Assembly: GCF_030063135.1 (NCBI RefSeq)
Contig: NZ_JASISO010000028.1
Span: 1 to 54,952, forward strand
Direction of reading: 5' to 3'
Length of the DNA: 54,952 bases
Source: Streptomyces sp. G-G2
GTDB taxonomy: Bacteria; Actinomycetota; Actinomycetes; Streptomycetales; Streptomycetaceae
The position numbers and the translations under genes were made by a program. Below are positions 9,182-17,786 of this stretch, one piece after another. Below the pieces are notes generated by a model. It saw only the letters and a list, made by a program, of their open reading frames with translations. It had not been told where the DNA came from and made no database searches. How positions within the stretch are numbered: the stretch's first letter is position 1; each line of letters begins with the position of its first letter.

Positions 9182-10642
9182 GTGCGTCGAGCTGAGCCGT
9201 CGGCCCACATCGACCCGTCCTGGCGCGAACTGACCCACGGGCGCGTGGTGGGCTGCGACCCCGTTCCCTCGATGCACCAATTCGACACCTGGGAACCCCT
9301 GTTGCGGCTCCTGCGGGCGGAACACGCGAAGCGCCTCGCCGTTCCCGGCGGCCGGGTGGTGGGCCGTATCGGCCGCGGGTCCTGGAGCGTGCCGCTGACG
9401 CGGCGGTTGCCGCCGCGCGGTCGCGCCGCCCAGTTGGAGGACAACCGGGACCAGCACGACGCTGTGGAACGGGTGCGCGACGCTCTGATCCAGGACGGTG
9501 TCGAGGCCGTCACGTTCGCCATGGAGACCGAGCCGACGGGGAGGACCCTGCTTCACCTGCTCGGGTCCAGCACAGCAGTGGAGCCCGGCGTCGGCCCGCA
9601 TCCAGGGGCGCTCATCCTGGTGGAGGGCGCGCTTCCCGAGCCCTGGCACCGCCTTCCCGAGCCGGCGCCCGAGGCGGTGCCGGCGGTGTCGGCGGACCCG
9701 GCGGTGCTCGGGCAGGTGCTCCGGGAACGCCTGCCCGACGCCGTCGGCGCCACGGAAGCCGAGATCACCGCGGCGGAGACGCGTCTGGGCATAGCCCTGC
9801 CCGACGAGCTCAAAGCGCTTTACCGGGTGACCCGGGCGAAGTGGGAGGACCGGCGCGGCGACTACGACGCCGCGCAACGCCACTCCGAGGCGGTCCGGTG
9901 CGAGCTCTTCGGCCTGGACGGCGTGTACGTCGCCGAAGCGGTGACCCGCGAGTGCCCCTGGCGGTTCGCGGCGACGGAAACCGTCGACATCCGGCCCGAC
10001 GCCGCGGTGCAGGGGCTGGTCGGCTCACCGGGCTGGATCGTCTTCGGCGACAACGGCGGCGGCGACCGGCTGGCCGTCGATCTGACACCCGCCCCCCGGG
10101 GACACACCGGACAGGTCATCCTCATCTCCCACGAGGAGAGCGTCGGCGCCGAGCTCCTAGCCGACTCCCTCACCGACCTGATGCTGGACCGGCGCAGCGC
10201 GGTACCCCGCGCCCAGGAGGCTCAGCGGCCACCGGCCGTGGCATGGGTCAATGGGTCCAGCCTGCGGAGCGTTGAGGACGCCGCCCATCCCGGCCTGGAG
10301 GTTCTCTCGATCGGCGTGGTGAACGGTCCGCCGCTCGGCCTCGCGCCGTTGATGGGACTGCCGAGGCTGCGGACCCTCGCCGCCCACACCGGCACGCTCG
10401 CCACCCCATGGGAGATCGGCGGGCTCACCGGGTTGGAATACCTGGAGCTCGGGCCTCGGGAATGGCGCCTTCTGCTCGACGCCGAAGCCGTGCCCCGCGG
10501 TCTGTCGGCCGCGGCCATCAAGGTCGGTTACGGCGAGGACCCCCTGCCCGTGGCGGACCTCGCCAACGAGCTCCTCGCCCTGTGGGGCCGGCCCCTGATC
10601 CCCCGGACCGTCGTCGAAGGCGACCTCGGCCCCCCGGCGTAG
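9182..10642 (+). CDS. SMI1/KNR4-domain protein with LRR-like C-terminus
   Basis: About 486 residues from a GTG at 9182. The start is uncertain; internal GTGs are possible and the frame stays open upstream. The middle region has the SMI1/KNR4 signature: EAEITAAETRLGIALPDELK followed by ALYRVTRAKWEDRRG and a G-W-I-V-F-G-D-N-G-G-G-D stretch. The C-terminal 130 residues have leucine-rich-like spacing (LEVLSIGVVN, GLPRLRTLAAHTG, GLTGLEYLELGPREWRLL). SMI1/KNR4 domains are often immunity proteins in bacterial toxin systems. The small zinc-motif protein immediately upstream makes a pair worth noting, but no toxin was identified. Confidence 0.75.
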   Translation: MRRAEPSAHIDPSWRELTHGRVVGCDPVPSMHQFDTWEPLLRLLRAEHAKRLAVPGGRVVGRIGRGSWSVPLTRRLPPRGRAAQLEDNRDQHDAVERVRDALIQDGVEAVTFAMETEPTGRTLLHLLGSSTAVEPGVGPHPGALILVEGALPEPWHRLPEPAPEAVPAVSADPAVLGQVLRERLPDAVGATEAEITAAETRLGIALPDELKALYRVTRAKWEDRRGDYDAAQRHSEAVRCELFGLDGVYVAEAVTRECPWRFAATETVDIRPDAAVQGLVGSPGWIVFGDNGGGDRLAVDLTPAPRGHTGQVILISHEESVGAELLADSLTDLMLDRRSAVPRAQEAQRPPAVAWVNGSSLRSVEDAAHPGLEVLSIGVVNGPPLGLAPLMGLPRLRTLAAHTGTLATPWEIGGLTGLEYLELGPREWRLLLDAEAVPRGLSAAAIKVGYGEDPLPVADLANELLALWGRPLIPRTVVEGDLGPPA

Positions 10643-10930
10643 GCGGCGGGGCCGCAGGGGCTTGGCACCGCCCGGTGGATTCCCCCGCCGCGGCCCCGGT
10701 GGGCGACATCCGGCACGCCTTGATGTGTGCCTGGCAGGCCGAGCGGCCGCGCCGGGAACAGCCGGTCCGGTCGGCACGGTTGCATGGAACGGGGGGCAGC
10801 CGCGCCGCTGGGGTGGGGAACACGGTCACCATCAGGTCGTCCGCCCCACCAGGATCCGCGACCCAGGGTCCCGGTGCGCCCGCCGCACACTCGGATCACG
10901 ACGTATTCCATTCTGCAGGAGGACTTTTTC

Positions 10931-11764
10931 ATGACTGACCGGCCCTTGACGCTCATGGCAGTACACGCCCACCCCGACGACGAGGCCACCGGAACCGGAG
11001 GGGTCCTCGCCCGGTACGCGGCGGAAGGCATCCGCACGGTCCTCGTGACCTGTACCGACGGCGGTTGCGGTGACGGACCCGGGGGAGTCAAGCCGGGCGA
11101 CCCCGGACACGATCCGGCGGCCGTCGCCTTGATGCGCCGTAAAGAACTCGAGACCAGCTGTGACGTCCTGAAGATCAGCGATCTGGAGACGCTGGACTAT
11201 GCCGACTCCGGGATGATGGGCTGGCCGAGCAACGACGCCCCCGGATCCTTCTGGCAGACCCCCGTGGAGAAGGGCGCCGCCCGACTCGCGGAACTCATGC
11301 GGCGCTACCGGCCCGATGTGGTCGTCACCTACGACGAGAACGGCTTCTACGGCCACCCCGACCACATCCAGGCCCACCGCATCACGATGGCGGCACTGGA
11401 GATGACCGAGCTGACACCGAAGGTGTACTGGACGACGATGCCCCGCTCGATGATGCAGCGGTTCGGCGAGATCATGCGCGAGCTTCACGGGGACATGCCG
11501 GAGCCGGATCCGGCCGAGGCCGCCGCGATGGCCGAGATCGGTCTTCCCGACGATGAGATCACCACCTGGGTGGACACCCTCGCCTTCAGCGGCCAGAAGT
11601 TCGACGCGCTGGCCGCGCACGCCAGCCAGGGCGAGAACATCTTCTTCCTCAAGATGGGCAAGGAGAGGTTCGGCGAGCTGATGGGCACGGAGACCTTCGT
11701 ACGCGTCAAGGACGCCACCGGCGCGGCCGTACCCGAGACCGACCTCCTCGCCGGACTGCGCTGA
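10931..11764 (+). CDS. PIG-L family deacetylase, Mca/MshB-like
   Basis: A 277-residue zinc-dependent de-N-acetylase. The family motif AHPDDE is at residues 13-18, and the second metal motif GHPDH lies in GFYGHPDHIQAH. YRPDVVVTYDENGFYG and a C-terminal HASQGENIFFLKMGKERFG are typical of actinobacterial mycothiol conjugate amidase (Mca) and MshB relatives. It probably removes an acyl group from a glucosamine-containing thiol or conjugate in the cytoplasm, for detoxification. GCAGGAGGA just upstream makes ATG 10931 secure. It stands alone and is followed by a strong hairpin. I cannot separate Mca, MshB or another PIG-L enzyme by eye. The 288 bp before it holds no gene. Confidence 0.85.
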   Translation: MTDRPLTLMAVHAHPDDEATGTGGVLARYAAEGIRTVLVTCTDGGCGDGPGGVKPGDPGHDPAAVALMRRKELETSCDVLKISDLETLDYADSGMMGWPSNDAPGSFWQTPVEKGAARLAELMRRYRPDVVVTYDENGFYGHPDHIQAHRITMAALEMTELTPKVYWTTMPRSMMQRFGEIMRELHGDMPEPDPAEAAAMAEIGLPDDEITTWVDTLAFSGQKFDALAAHASQGENIFFLKMGKERFGELMGTETFVRVKDATGAAVPETDLLAGLR

Positions 11765-11781
11765 TCCTCCGTCGGGGTGGG

Positions 11782-11812
11782 GGCCGCCCGCTGCTCCGGG
11801 AAGCGGGCGGCC
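11782..11812 (+). terminator. Hairpin after the PIG-L gene
   Basis: GGCCGCCCGC and GCGGGCGGCC form a perfect 10-bp stem with an 11-nt loop, 17 nt after the stop codon. Confidence 0.65.
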
Positions 11813-11827
11813 TCCGGCTCTCCCGCG

Positions 11828-11994
11828 CGGCCTCCCGCCGGTACCACCGCTGGGCCTCGCTCCGCCCGCGACGGGTGCGGATGAGCACGTGCCCGAGGTC
11901 CATCCTCGCGTCGAGCCGGACCGGAGGCCGCAGCACGCCGGAGCCAGGGTTGCGCCTCCTCGAACCGTCCCGTCTCGGCCGGCAAGCCCCCGAC
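11828..11994 (-). pseudogene. TPR/Sel1-like repeat remnant
   Basis: Two frames on the minus strand hold repeat-like pieces: ETGRFEEAQPWLRRAAASG, then after a shift LDARMDLGHVLIRTRRGRSE and AQRWYRREAARE. These match the A/W/L spacing of tetratricopeptide or Sel1-like repeats. No start or intact frame survives. The remainder of 11995-12243 shows nothing else. Confidence 0.4.
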
Positions 11995-12243
11995 ATGGTC
12001 TTCCTCACCGTTCCACGCAGTGGTGCCCGTGACGCTGGTCACGGTGGCGGTGACCGCGCCGGTGGCGGGCCCCTGGCGTTGGGGCGTCGAGCCGTCGGCG
12101 CCGCGCTCACCGCCCCCGCGCCGGTCACGGGCGCACAACTGCTCTCCCGAGGGCTCGTGACCCGTCGATCATGCCCACCCCGGACCCTTGACAAGTCCAC
12201 ACGTTCCGTACGCTGGCGGGAAGCACCCGGACCAGGAGAAACC

Positions 12244-12972
12244 ATGACTTTCCGTCCCAACGAATACGACCAGCCCATCGGTGTGCCCGTGTCCGATTGG
12301 TCCCCGCGCCCGCTGCCCGCCGCGGTCACCCTGGGAGGCCAGTACTGCCGGCTGGAGCCGCTCGACGCGGACCGGCACGCGGCCGACCTCTTCGCTGCCT
12401 ACTCCAGCGGTTCGGACGCCCGGGACTGGACGTACATGTTCACCGGGCCGTTCGAGGACGCGCAGGACTACCGGCGCTACGTCCAGGAGGCGGCAGCCGG
12501 TAGCGACCCCCGGCACTACGCGGTGATCGACCTCGGCCGGGGTACGGCGGTCGGCACGCTCTCGCTGATGCGGCAGGACGGCGACCACGGTGTCGTCGAA
12601 GTCGGCAACGTGATGTTCTCGCCACTGATGAAGCGCAGTCCGCTCTCGACCGAGGCCCAGTTCCTGGCCATGCGGTACGTCTTCGACGACCTCGGATACC
12701 GGCGCTACGAGTGGAAGTGCGACAGCCTCAACGCACCTTCGCGCACGACGGCTGAGCGACTGGGCTTCACCTTCGAGGGCATCTTCCGCCAGGCGGTCGT
12801 CTACAAGGGCCGTAACCGTGACACCGCCTGGTTCTCCGTCATCGACGGCGAGTGGCCCGCCAACAAGCGGGTCCTGGAGTCCTGGCTGTCGCACGACAAC
12901 TTCGACGCCCAGGGAATCCAGCGCCGATCCCTCGCCGAAGTGCGCGCCGCGGTGGTCGCCGCCCGCGCGTAA
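12244..12972 (+). CDS. GNAT-family N-acetyltransferase, RimJ/RimL-like
   Basis: A 242-residue acetyl-CoA-dependent acetyltransferase of the RimJ/RimL-type GNAT group (Acetyltransf_3). LEPLDADRHAADLFAAYSSG begins the domain. YAVIDLGRGTAVGTLSLMR and the acetyl-CoA-binding segment STEAQFLAMRYVFDDLGYRR follow. EWKCDSLNAPSRTTAERLGF with FTFEGIFRQAVVYKGRNRDT is the characteristic C-terminal motif. The substrate is unknown; relatives modify protein N-termini or antibiotics. GGAG about 5 nt before ATG 12244 fits. It appears monocistronic. Confidence 0.88.
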   Translation: MTFRPNEYDQPIGVPVSDWSPRPLPAAVTLGGQYCRLEPLDADRHAADLFAAYSSGSDARDWTYMFTGPFEDAQDYRRYVQEAAAGSDPRHYAVIDLGRGTAVGTLSLMRQDGDHGVVEVGNVMFSPLMKRSPLSTEAQFLAMRYVFDDLGYRRYEWKCDSLNAPSRTTAERLGFTFEGIFRQAVVYKGRNRDTAWFSVIDGEWPANKRVLESWLSHDNFDAQGIQRRSLAEVRAAVVAARA

Positions 12973-13126
12973 CGACCATGTGGCGCACCTGGCGGCGGGT
13001 GCGGGTGAGGTGTGGCTTGGGAGTGGCTCGTACGCCGGGATGGCCCGTCCGGTTCCGAACGCAGGGACGAGTGCACGTTCAGCACGGCGGAGCTGCCCGA
13101 GGTGATCCCGCAGGGGGGCGCGGCTG

Positions 13127-13396
13127 ATGCCACCGGGCGAGTGCCCGGCGAGCGAGAACGTCATCGTTGCCCTGCCGGTCCGGGAGACCTCGGAGGGCCT
13201 GTGGGACTTCGTCCACCGCAACGGACACCGGGAAGCGATCCGGCGGCGCCGCGAATGGTTCAAGCGGCACGCCGAGTCCCCCTGGTGCTCTGACGGCTCC
13301 GCCGGATCTCCCGCCCGCGGCGAGGCCGTGGACCGGCTCCCGGACCCGCGTGCGCACGGCCTGTCGCTCCACCCGCTCACCTTCACTTTCCCTGCA
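13127..13396 (+). pseudogene. DUF3291-like remnant
   Basis: ENVIVALPVRETSEGLWDFV, HRNGHREAIRRRREWFKRHA and, after a degraded stretch, AVDRLPDPRAHGLSLHPLTF match the C-terminal half of DUF3291 proteins. In that family the middle normally reads like MAEPYMVLWWVPAGH; here it is ESPWCSDGSAGS, so the frame is damaged near 13280-13310. The N-terminal half is missing. Confidence 0.5.
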
Positions 13397-13528
13397 TCGC
13401 GGCCGAGGCCGCCCGCCAAGGTCATTCCGCGCGTGCGGGGGAGCATCGACACCCCTTGTGTCATGCACACGAGTGCCGGGGTCCTCCCCGCGCATACGCC
13501 GAGCAGCCCGGTGACCTGCAATGTTGCT

Positions 13529-13572
13529 CGGCAGATGGGCCGTTTTGAAGCACTTCTGCAGATTCCGGCATA
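13529..13572 (-). repeat. 44-bp dispersed repeat, copy 2
   Basis: On the minus strand it reads TATGCCGGAATCTGCAGAAG and onward, matching about 36 of 44 bases of 1789-1832. It sits in non-coding DNA between the DUF3291 remnant and the MarR gene. Confidence 0.5.
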
Positions 13573-13778
13573 TCGGGGTTCCATGCGGACAGGGGCGACT
13601 CGACCCGCCCGCCCGGCGACCCACCGCGCTCGCCGATCACCTCGCCACCCACGACCCGGCCCCGGATGCGTCGCCAGACCCTCGCCGAGGACGGACGATT
13701 ACGGTGGCGGCGCATCCGGGGCCGTCATCCAGGCGCCCGCCCGTCAGGGCCTGTACGGCGCCGACTCATCGTGTCGGC

Positions 13779-14219
13779 TCACCAGGCCGGGCGGATCGGG
13801 CCCGGTGGGGTGAGGCGTGTCAGGTCGGCGACGAGGCTGGTGAAACGGGCCTCGCCCAACGCCTCCCGCCAGGGGGCGACGGCGGCTCGGGCCGCCTGGT
13901 CCGCGGCGCGGGTGGCGGCCCAGCCCGTCTCGGTCAGTACCAGGAGGCGGGCGCGGGCATCGCGCGGATGCGGGCGCCGCTCCACGTACCCCTTGCGGAC
14001 CAGTTCTTCGACCAGCTGCGCCGCGGCCTGCTTGGTCACGCCCAGGTGCTCGGCCAGGTCGGCCGTGGTGGCGTCGCCCACGGAGATGCGGGCGAAGGCG
14101 AAGCCGTGCGCGGGGCGCAGGTCCTCGAACCCCCGCTGGGACACACGGGTGTGGATCTCCTGCACCAGTTGTCCGGAGAGTGCCAGTACGAGTGCGGAGA
14201 AGGCCAGGGCGTCGTCCAT
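13779..14219 (-). CDS. MarR-family transcriptional regulator
   Basis: A 146-residue winged-helix repressor: GFAFARISVGDATTADLAEH, LGVTKQAAAQLVEELVRKGY and the wing VERRPHPRDARARLLVLTET are diagnostic. ATG 14219 (MDDALAFSALVL) is preferred; upstream in-frame codons at 14261 and 14255 lie inside the palindromic operator. It is divergent from the cupin at 14287, with an inverted repeat centred near 14253 that likely controls both genes. Confidence 0.88.
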   Translation of the reverse strand: MDDALAFSALVLALSGQLVQEIHTRVSQRGFEDLRPAHGFAFARISVGDATTADLAEHLGVTKQAAAQLVEELVRKGYVERRPHPRDARARLLVLTETGWAATRAADQAARAAVAPWREALGEARFTSLVADLTRLTPPGPIRPAW

Positions 14220-14243
14220 GGGTTGACTATAACTCGTCAAGCT

Positions 14244-14272
14244 GCTTGTCTTCATGGACAAGCTACTTGTCT
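14244..14272. promoter_or_regulatory. MarR-type operator between MarR and cupin genes
   Basis: GCTTGTC-TTCATG-GACAAGC (14244-14263) is a perfect 7-bp inverted repeat, followed by a third half-site ACTTGTC (14265-14271). It covers the space between two divergent starts, so autoregulation plus control of the cupin is the natural reading. Confidence 0.6.
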
Positions 14273-14286
14273 ATATGGAGGTCAAT

Positions 14287-14661
14287 ATGCCGTTCATCCG
14301 CGCTGACGAGGCCATCGCCCATGAGATCCACGGTGGCCGTTTCGTTTCCTACGTCCGTCCCGGCACGGGCAGTCGGGACCTCGCCTCCTGGCGCGTCGAG
14401 ATGCCGGCCGGGATGGTGGGTCCGGCTCACACGATCAGCCACGAGGAAACGTTCTACGTCCTTTCCGGCCGCCTCCGGCTGACCATCGGCGACGAGGGTG
14501 CGGAACTCGGCGCCGGTGACGCGGCGGTGGCACCGGCAGGATCCCGGCTGGCGGTCGCCAACACCACCGACCAGCCCGTCCACATGTGGGTCACCACCCT
14601 CGTCGGGCTCACCGCCGAGTTGGCCGACGGCAGCACCATCTCACCGCCCTGGGCCCGATAG
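14287..14661 (+). CDS. Cupin-domain protein
   Basis: A 124-residue single-domain cupin. The metal-site motif 1 is represented by PAHTISHEETFYVLSGRLRL (H, H, E) and motif 2 by GDAAVAPAGSRLAVANTTDQ (P-x-G but the late His is weak). It probably binds a divalent metal and a small ligand in the cytoplasm. ATG 14287 has GGAGG 6 nt upstream, whereas earlier in-frame ATGs (14254, 14275) lie within the operator. It pairs with the divergent MarR gene. Its 3' end faces the methyltransferase, with a GC-rich palindromic stretch between them. Confidence 0.8.
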   Translation: MPFIRADEAIAHEIHGGRFVSYVRPGTGSRDLASWRVEMPAGMVGPAHTISHEETFYVLSGRLRLTIGDEGAELGAGDAAVAPAGSRLAVANTTDQPVHMWVTTLVGLTAELADGSTISPPWAR

Positions 14662-14770
14662 GCCCCTTGCGGGCCCGCACCCGAGTCGGTGGCCCGGCCC
14701 CGGGCCCCGGCCCCGGCGTCCGCGCAGTCGATCAGGGGCCGGGTCGCCGCATGTCCTCCGGGCGAGGCCG

Positions 14771-15514
14771 TCAGGCGCGGCAGCGCAGCATTTCCAGCGG
14801 GGGATTGGCGGCGAGGTCCGCCCAGTGGTCCGCGCCGAACTCGCGCACGCCGGCCTCGGACACCTCCACCGGAGCCCAACTCAGCTCGCTGAATCCGGCT
14901 GCCTTCAGACAGGTCTCGTAGACCTCGCGGCGCGGACGGTTGGCGAGGAACGAGACGGGCGGGTCGAGCAGCGCCGTGGTCCGGACCTGAGGCCCGGTCT
15001 CGACTTCCTCGCCGGTGAGCTCGCTGCGGAAGCCGTACTTCTCCGGGGACGGCCCGTCGAAGCGGAAGTCGGGCGACTGGTTGAGCAGGAACAGCTCGGC
15101 GCCGGGCTTTAGACTCCGGTGGATGTTGCGGCACATCAGCTCGGTGGTGGCGATGTCAGACGCGTAGTTGAGCAGCTGGACGGCCAGGCCCACGTCGAAG
15201 GGCTGCTCGAAGGTCCGCAGCGCGGACGCGTCGCCGACCTCGTAGCGCACGCCCAGCGGGTCTCGCTCCTCCAGCTTCTGCGCCACGGCGACCATCTCGC
15301 CCGAGATGTCGATGCCGAGCACGTCCGTGGCACCGCGTCGCTTGAACTCCCGGCTGTAGAAGCCGGTGCCGGAGGCAAGGTCGAGGACCGACTTGCCGCT
15401 CACATCCCCGACCAGGGCCAGGAAACCGGGCACCACCGCGTACTGCTCCAGCGGCAGGGCCTTGAACCCCTCGTACGCCTCACCGATCTCGTCGTACTGC
15501 TGCTGTGCACTCAT
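14771..15514 (-). CDS. Class I SAM-dependent methyltransferase
   Basis: A 247-residue methyltransferase. Motif I is KSVLDLASGTGFYSREFKRR, the acidic motif II region is DVLGIDISGEMVAVAQKLEE, and motif IV lies near FDVGLAVQLLNYASDIATTE. The C-terminal half (SLKPGAELFLLNQSPDFRFD, RREVYETCLKAAGF) resembles small-molecule O/N-methyltransferases including toxoflavin-type relatives. The substrate is not predictable from context. AGGA about 9 nt before ATG 15514 supports the start. Confidence 0.87.
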   Translation of the reverse strand: MSAQQQYDEIGEAYEGFKALPLEQYAVVPGFLALVGDVSGKSVLDLASGTGFYSREFKRRGATDVLGIDISGEMVAVAQKLEERDPLGVRYEVGDASALRTFEQPFDVGLAVQLLNYASDIATTELMCRNIHRSLKPGAELFLLNQSPDFRFDGPSPEKYGFRSELTGEEVETGPQVRTTALLDPPVSFLANRPRREVYETCLKAAGFSELSWAPVEVSEAGVREFGADHWADLAANPPLEMLRCRA

Positions 15515-15713
15515 CGTGCCGTCCTCCCCGTATGTTTCCCACCGTCATCGGCCACGGGCCCCCGCGATCGGGGCAGGCCGGCGCCTCTGACGGGCAGTCT
15601 CTCCCAACCTGGCAGGCCATCAGGCTTGGCGGAAAACACGAAGATATGAGTATCGTCCCGGGCTCCCGTACAGGCGGGCCTGCGAGTTCGACGCCTTCGG
15701 CGAGGCTGCGGTC

Positions 15714-15905
15714 CACGGCGAGCGTGGCCGCCGGGTCGCAGCAGTCCACGGCGAATGGGTCGCCACGGCCGCCTTCGCCGGTCCGACCGGCGGCGGCTTC
15801 GACCGCACGTCCGGCCGTTCGGGCATCTGGTCCCCCGACGGGGAACGGCTCGCGGAGGCGAGCGCAGCCCCCGATGAGATTGCGCGGGCGGCTTTCACCA
15901 GGTGA
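15714..15905 (+). pseudogene. C-terminal fragment of a carbon-nitrogen hydrolase
   Basis: The frame ending at TGA 15903-15905 reads WVATAAFAGPTGGGFDRTSG and RSGIWSPDGERLAEASAAPD. This matches the late part of nitrilase-superfamily proteins (GPTGG, GRS-x-IW-x-PDG). The Glu-Lys-Cys catalytic portion is absent. The rest of 15515-16038 shows no gene. Confidence 0.55.
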
Positions 15906-16038
15906 GCCCGGAAACTGCGTCAGGCTCGGCCGGGCAGCACCGCCGGACACGCTGCGCAGGCCCGCGCCGCATCACCGCGCGAGCTACGGTCCACCTTCAG
16001 GGCAGCGCGGCCAGGACCCACTGCCTGCGGGCACAGCA

Positions 16039-16383
16039 CTAGACGCGCCAAGGGGTGTTCCAGTCGCTGGTGTTCCGGGTCATCTCCGTCCTTCCGGCAG
16101 CCCCCGCCTCCGGCTTGTCAGTGCCTTCCGCGAGATGACTACTGCTGAGGCGGCCGAGGATCTGCTGCCAGGTGCCGTCGCTGCTCCACAGGCGCAGGCG
16201 TTCGGCGCAGCGGTGCCAAGGACCGTAGCGTGATGGCAGGTCGTGCCAGCGGCGGCCACCGGCCTGGTGCCACAAGATGCCGTTGACGATGGTCCGGTAA
16301 TCCGGTCCGCTTGGCCCGCATCGCGGGATCAGGGCGCGGACGGCGGCCCATTGGCGGTCGTCGAGATCATCGGCTTCGTTCAC
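16039..16383 (-). mobile_element. Partial IS5-type transposase (IS402/DUF4096 N-terminal domain)
   Basis: A 114-residue product with the IS402/IS5-group N-terminal module: DLDDRQWAAVRALIPRCGPS, PDYRTIVNGILWHQAGGRRW, HDLPSRYGPWHRCAERLRLW and SSDGTWQQILGRL. The catalytic DDE part that should follow, in a second or frameshifted reading frame, is missing. The tail after RLSSSHLAEGT is unrelated. No terminal repeats are visible, so this is a dead fragment. Confidence 0.7.
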
Positions 16384-16491
16384 ACCGGTCCCAACGATCC
16401 GAGCGTCACCCGGGGCACGCGATGCGGCTCGGTGAATCCGCGGCGAGCAGGAAAGCGAAGTGAACCGCGAGCCGAACGTCGCCAGGGCTCC

Positions 16492-16665
16492 GCGCCGCCT
16501 GCAACGCCGGCTCCGTCATCGGCGTCAACAGCGCTCTTGCCGGCCGTGGACCGCACGCCTACGTGTACACGGTTCCCTCGGGCGGCTACTCGATCAGAGG
16601 TTGCAACGTCTACGTCATCTCCTACGTCACCAAGAGCGGCCACCAGTCCTCCCTGGGCTGGTAGC
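16492..16665 (+). pseudogene. C-terminal scrap of a secreted-type protein
   Basis: One frame before TAG 16663-16665 reads LRAACNAGSVIGVNSALAGR, then PHAYVYTVPSGGYSIRGCNV and YVISYVTKSGHQSSLGW. Two cysteines and many aromatic and glycine residues look like an exported protein, but there is no start or signal peptide. The family is not recognised. Confidence 0.35.
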
Positions 16666-16730
16666 CCTCAGAGCATGGCGCCATCCCTCCGGAACCGTCG
16701 ATGATCCGAGCGTCCCCGGACCGCGCGGAC

Positions 16731-17456
16731 TCAAAATCGTCTTCGATTCCGCGGAGGTGTACCCGGTCGCGGCCGCGGTCTCTTGCCGCGGCGACCGGCA
16801 CTCCTTCCAAGGGGCCGTTCAAGGACGGGGTCGCTGACGGTCAGCACCGCTGTGGCGGTGAGGATCCCGATGCCGACGAGTTGGAAGACGAGCGCCCACC
16901 ACCACATGAGGTCGCTCCTGCTTCCGACGATCGGGCCGATGATGCCTTGCGGTGAGTACACGACTGTGAGGTGCGTGCCGTGCGGTGCGGGGCAGGGCCC
17001 GGTCGCGGGAAGCTGCTCGTTGCTGCCGTTCGGCAGATCGATCCAGCACTGTGTGTACTTCATTCCATGCGCGCCGGTCCCTGTGGAGGCGCCATCGACC
17101 ACGGCCGTGCCCTGCTCACCCGTGAGCGCAAGAGCGGCATCCGGCGCGTGCATCCCGCCGATGACCAGCAGCGCACCACCGAGCCAGTAGGCAGTCCTGG
17201 CCCACTGGGGCACGGTCCTGCTGCCGTAGGAGATCCGCCGCAGTACCCATGTGTAGAGCGTGATCAACACGATGACGCCGAACACGATCCCCAGGCCGAG
17301 GTCGAGTATCGCGGGCCCGAACGTGCTGATCACCGCCAGGACGATGATCACGCCCCACGTCACCGCCATCCCCCGCGGACCGAGCCCCCGTCTGGCCGAC
17401 AACGCCTGCATCTTCCCGCCGCCCCTCGCACGCCCAGCCCCCGATGCCACGGCCAT
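16731..17456 (-). CDS. Hypothetical membrane protein, 3-4 TM
   Basis: A 241-residue integral membrane protein. Hydrophobic segments lie at about 30-48 (MAVTWGVIIVLAVISTFGPA), 50-70 (LDLGLGIVFGVIVLITLYTW) and 88-102 (WLGGALLVIGGMHA). The last is near 185-210 (LMWWWALVFQLVGIGILTAT). A soluble loop of about 80 residues (AVVDGASTGTGAHGMKYTQC, LPATGPCPAPHGTHLTVVYS) with two cysteines between the third and last helix is probably extracellular. The C-terminal tail is very Arg/Pro-rich and cytoplasmic. AGGAGGGG upstream supports ATG 17456. No family is recognised. Confidence 0.65.
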   Translation of the reverse strand: MAVASGAGRARGGGKMQALSARRGLGPRGMAVTWGVIIVLAVISTFGPAILDLGLGIVFGVIVLITLYTWVLRRISYGSRTVPQWARTAYWLGGALLVIGGMHAPDAALALTGEQGTAVVDGASTGTGAHGMKYTQCWIDLPNGSNEQLPATGPCPAPHGTHLTVVYSPQGIIGPIVGSRSDLMWWWALVFQLVGIGILTATAVLTVSDPVLERPLGRSAGRRGKRPRPRPGTPPRNRRRF

Positions 17457-17577
17457 CAGTGTCGCCCCTCCTGTCCACCGCGTCGATGCCGCCGCTCGCG
17501 CGGAACCGGTCCGGGGATGTCAGGCCCGTCGGTCGGAGCCCCGTACCGCCCGAGCATGCTGCGGACAGCGCGCTTCG

Positions 17578-17786
17578 TCAGCCGTGCGGCGACGTTGGAT
17601 CGGGCTGACGGGGCTTCCGCAGCTCGTCCAGGGTCCGCACCTCTATGTCCGTGCGGTGCAAGTGAACGGCGACGTCCCGCAGGTATCGCGCGACAGCGGG
17701 TGCAGGCCCAGTTCCTCGGCCAATTGGGTGATCTCGCCCTCGGAGGGATCTGCCATCCGGACCCAGGCGGGGTAGAGAGACCACAT
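17578..17786 (-). pseudogene. Short frameshifted ORF overlapping the DUF1622 start
   Basis: From ATG 17786 the frame reads MWSLYPAWVRMADPSEGEIT and QLAEELGLHPLS. A one-base shift then gives VARYLRDVAVHLHRTDIEVR and TLDELRKPRQPDPTSPHG to a stop at 17578. Together about 69 plausible residues appear. Its ATG overlaps the divergent DUF1622 ATG by two bases. Either a small decayed gene or chance; low confidence. Confidence 0.3.

Noticed and set aside
14690..14720. GC-rich palindromic stretch between cupin and methyltransferase as a bidirectional terminator
   Set aside because: CCGG/GGCC runs pair in many registers and give no single convincing stem-loop.
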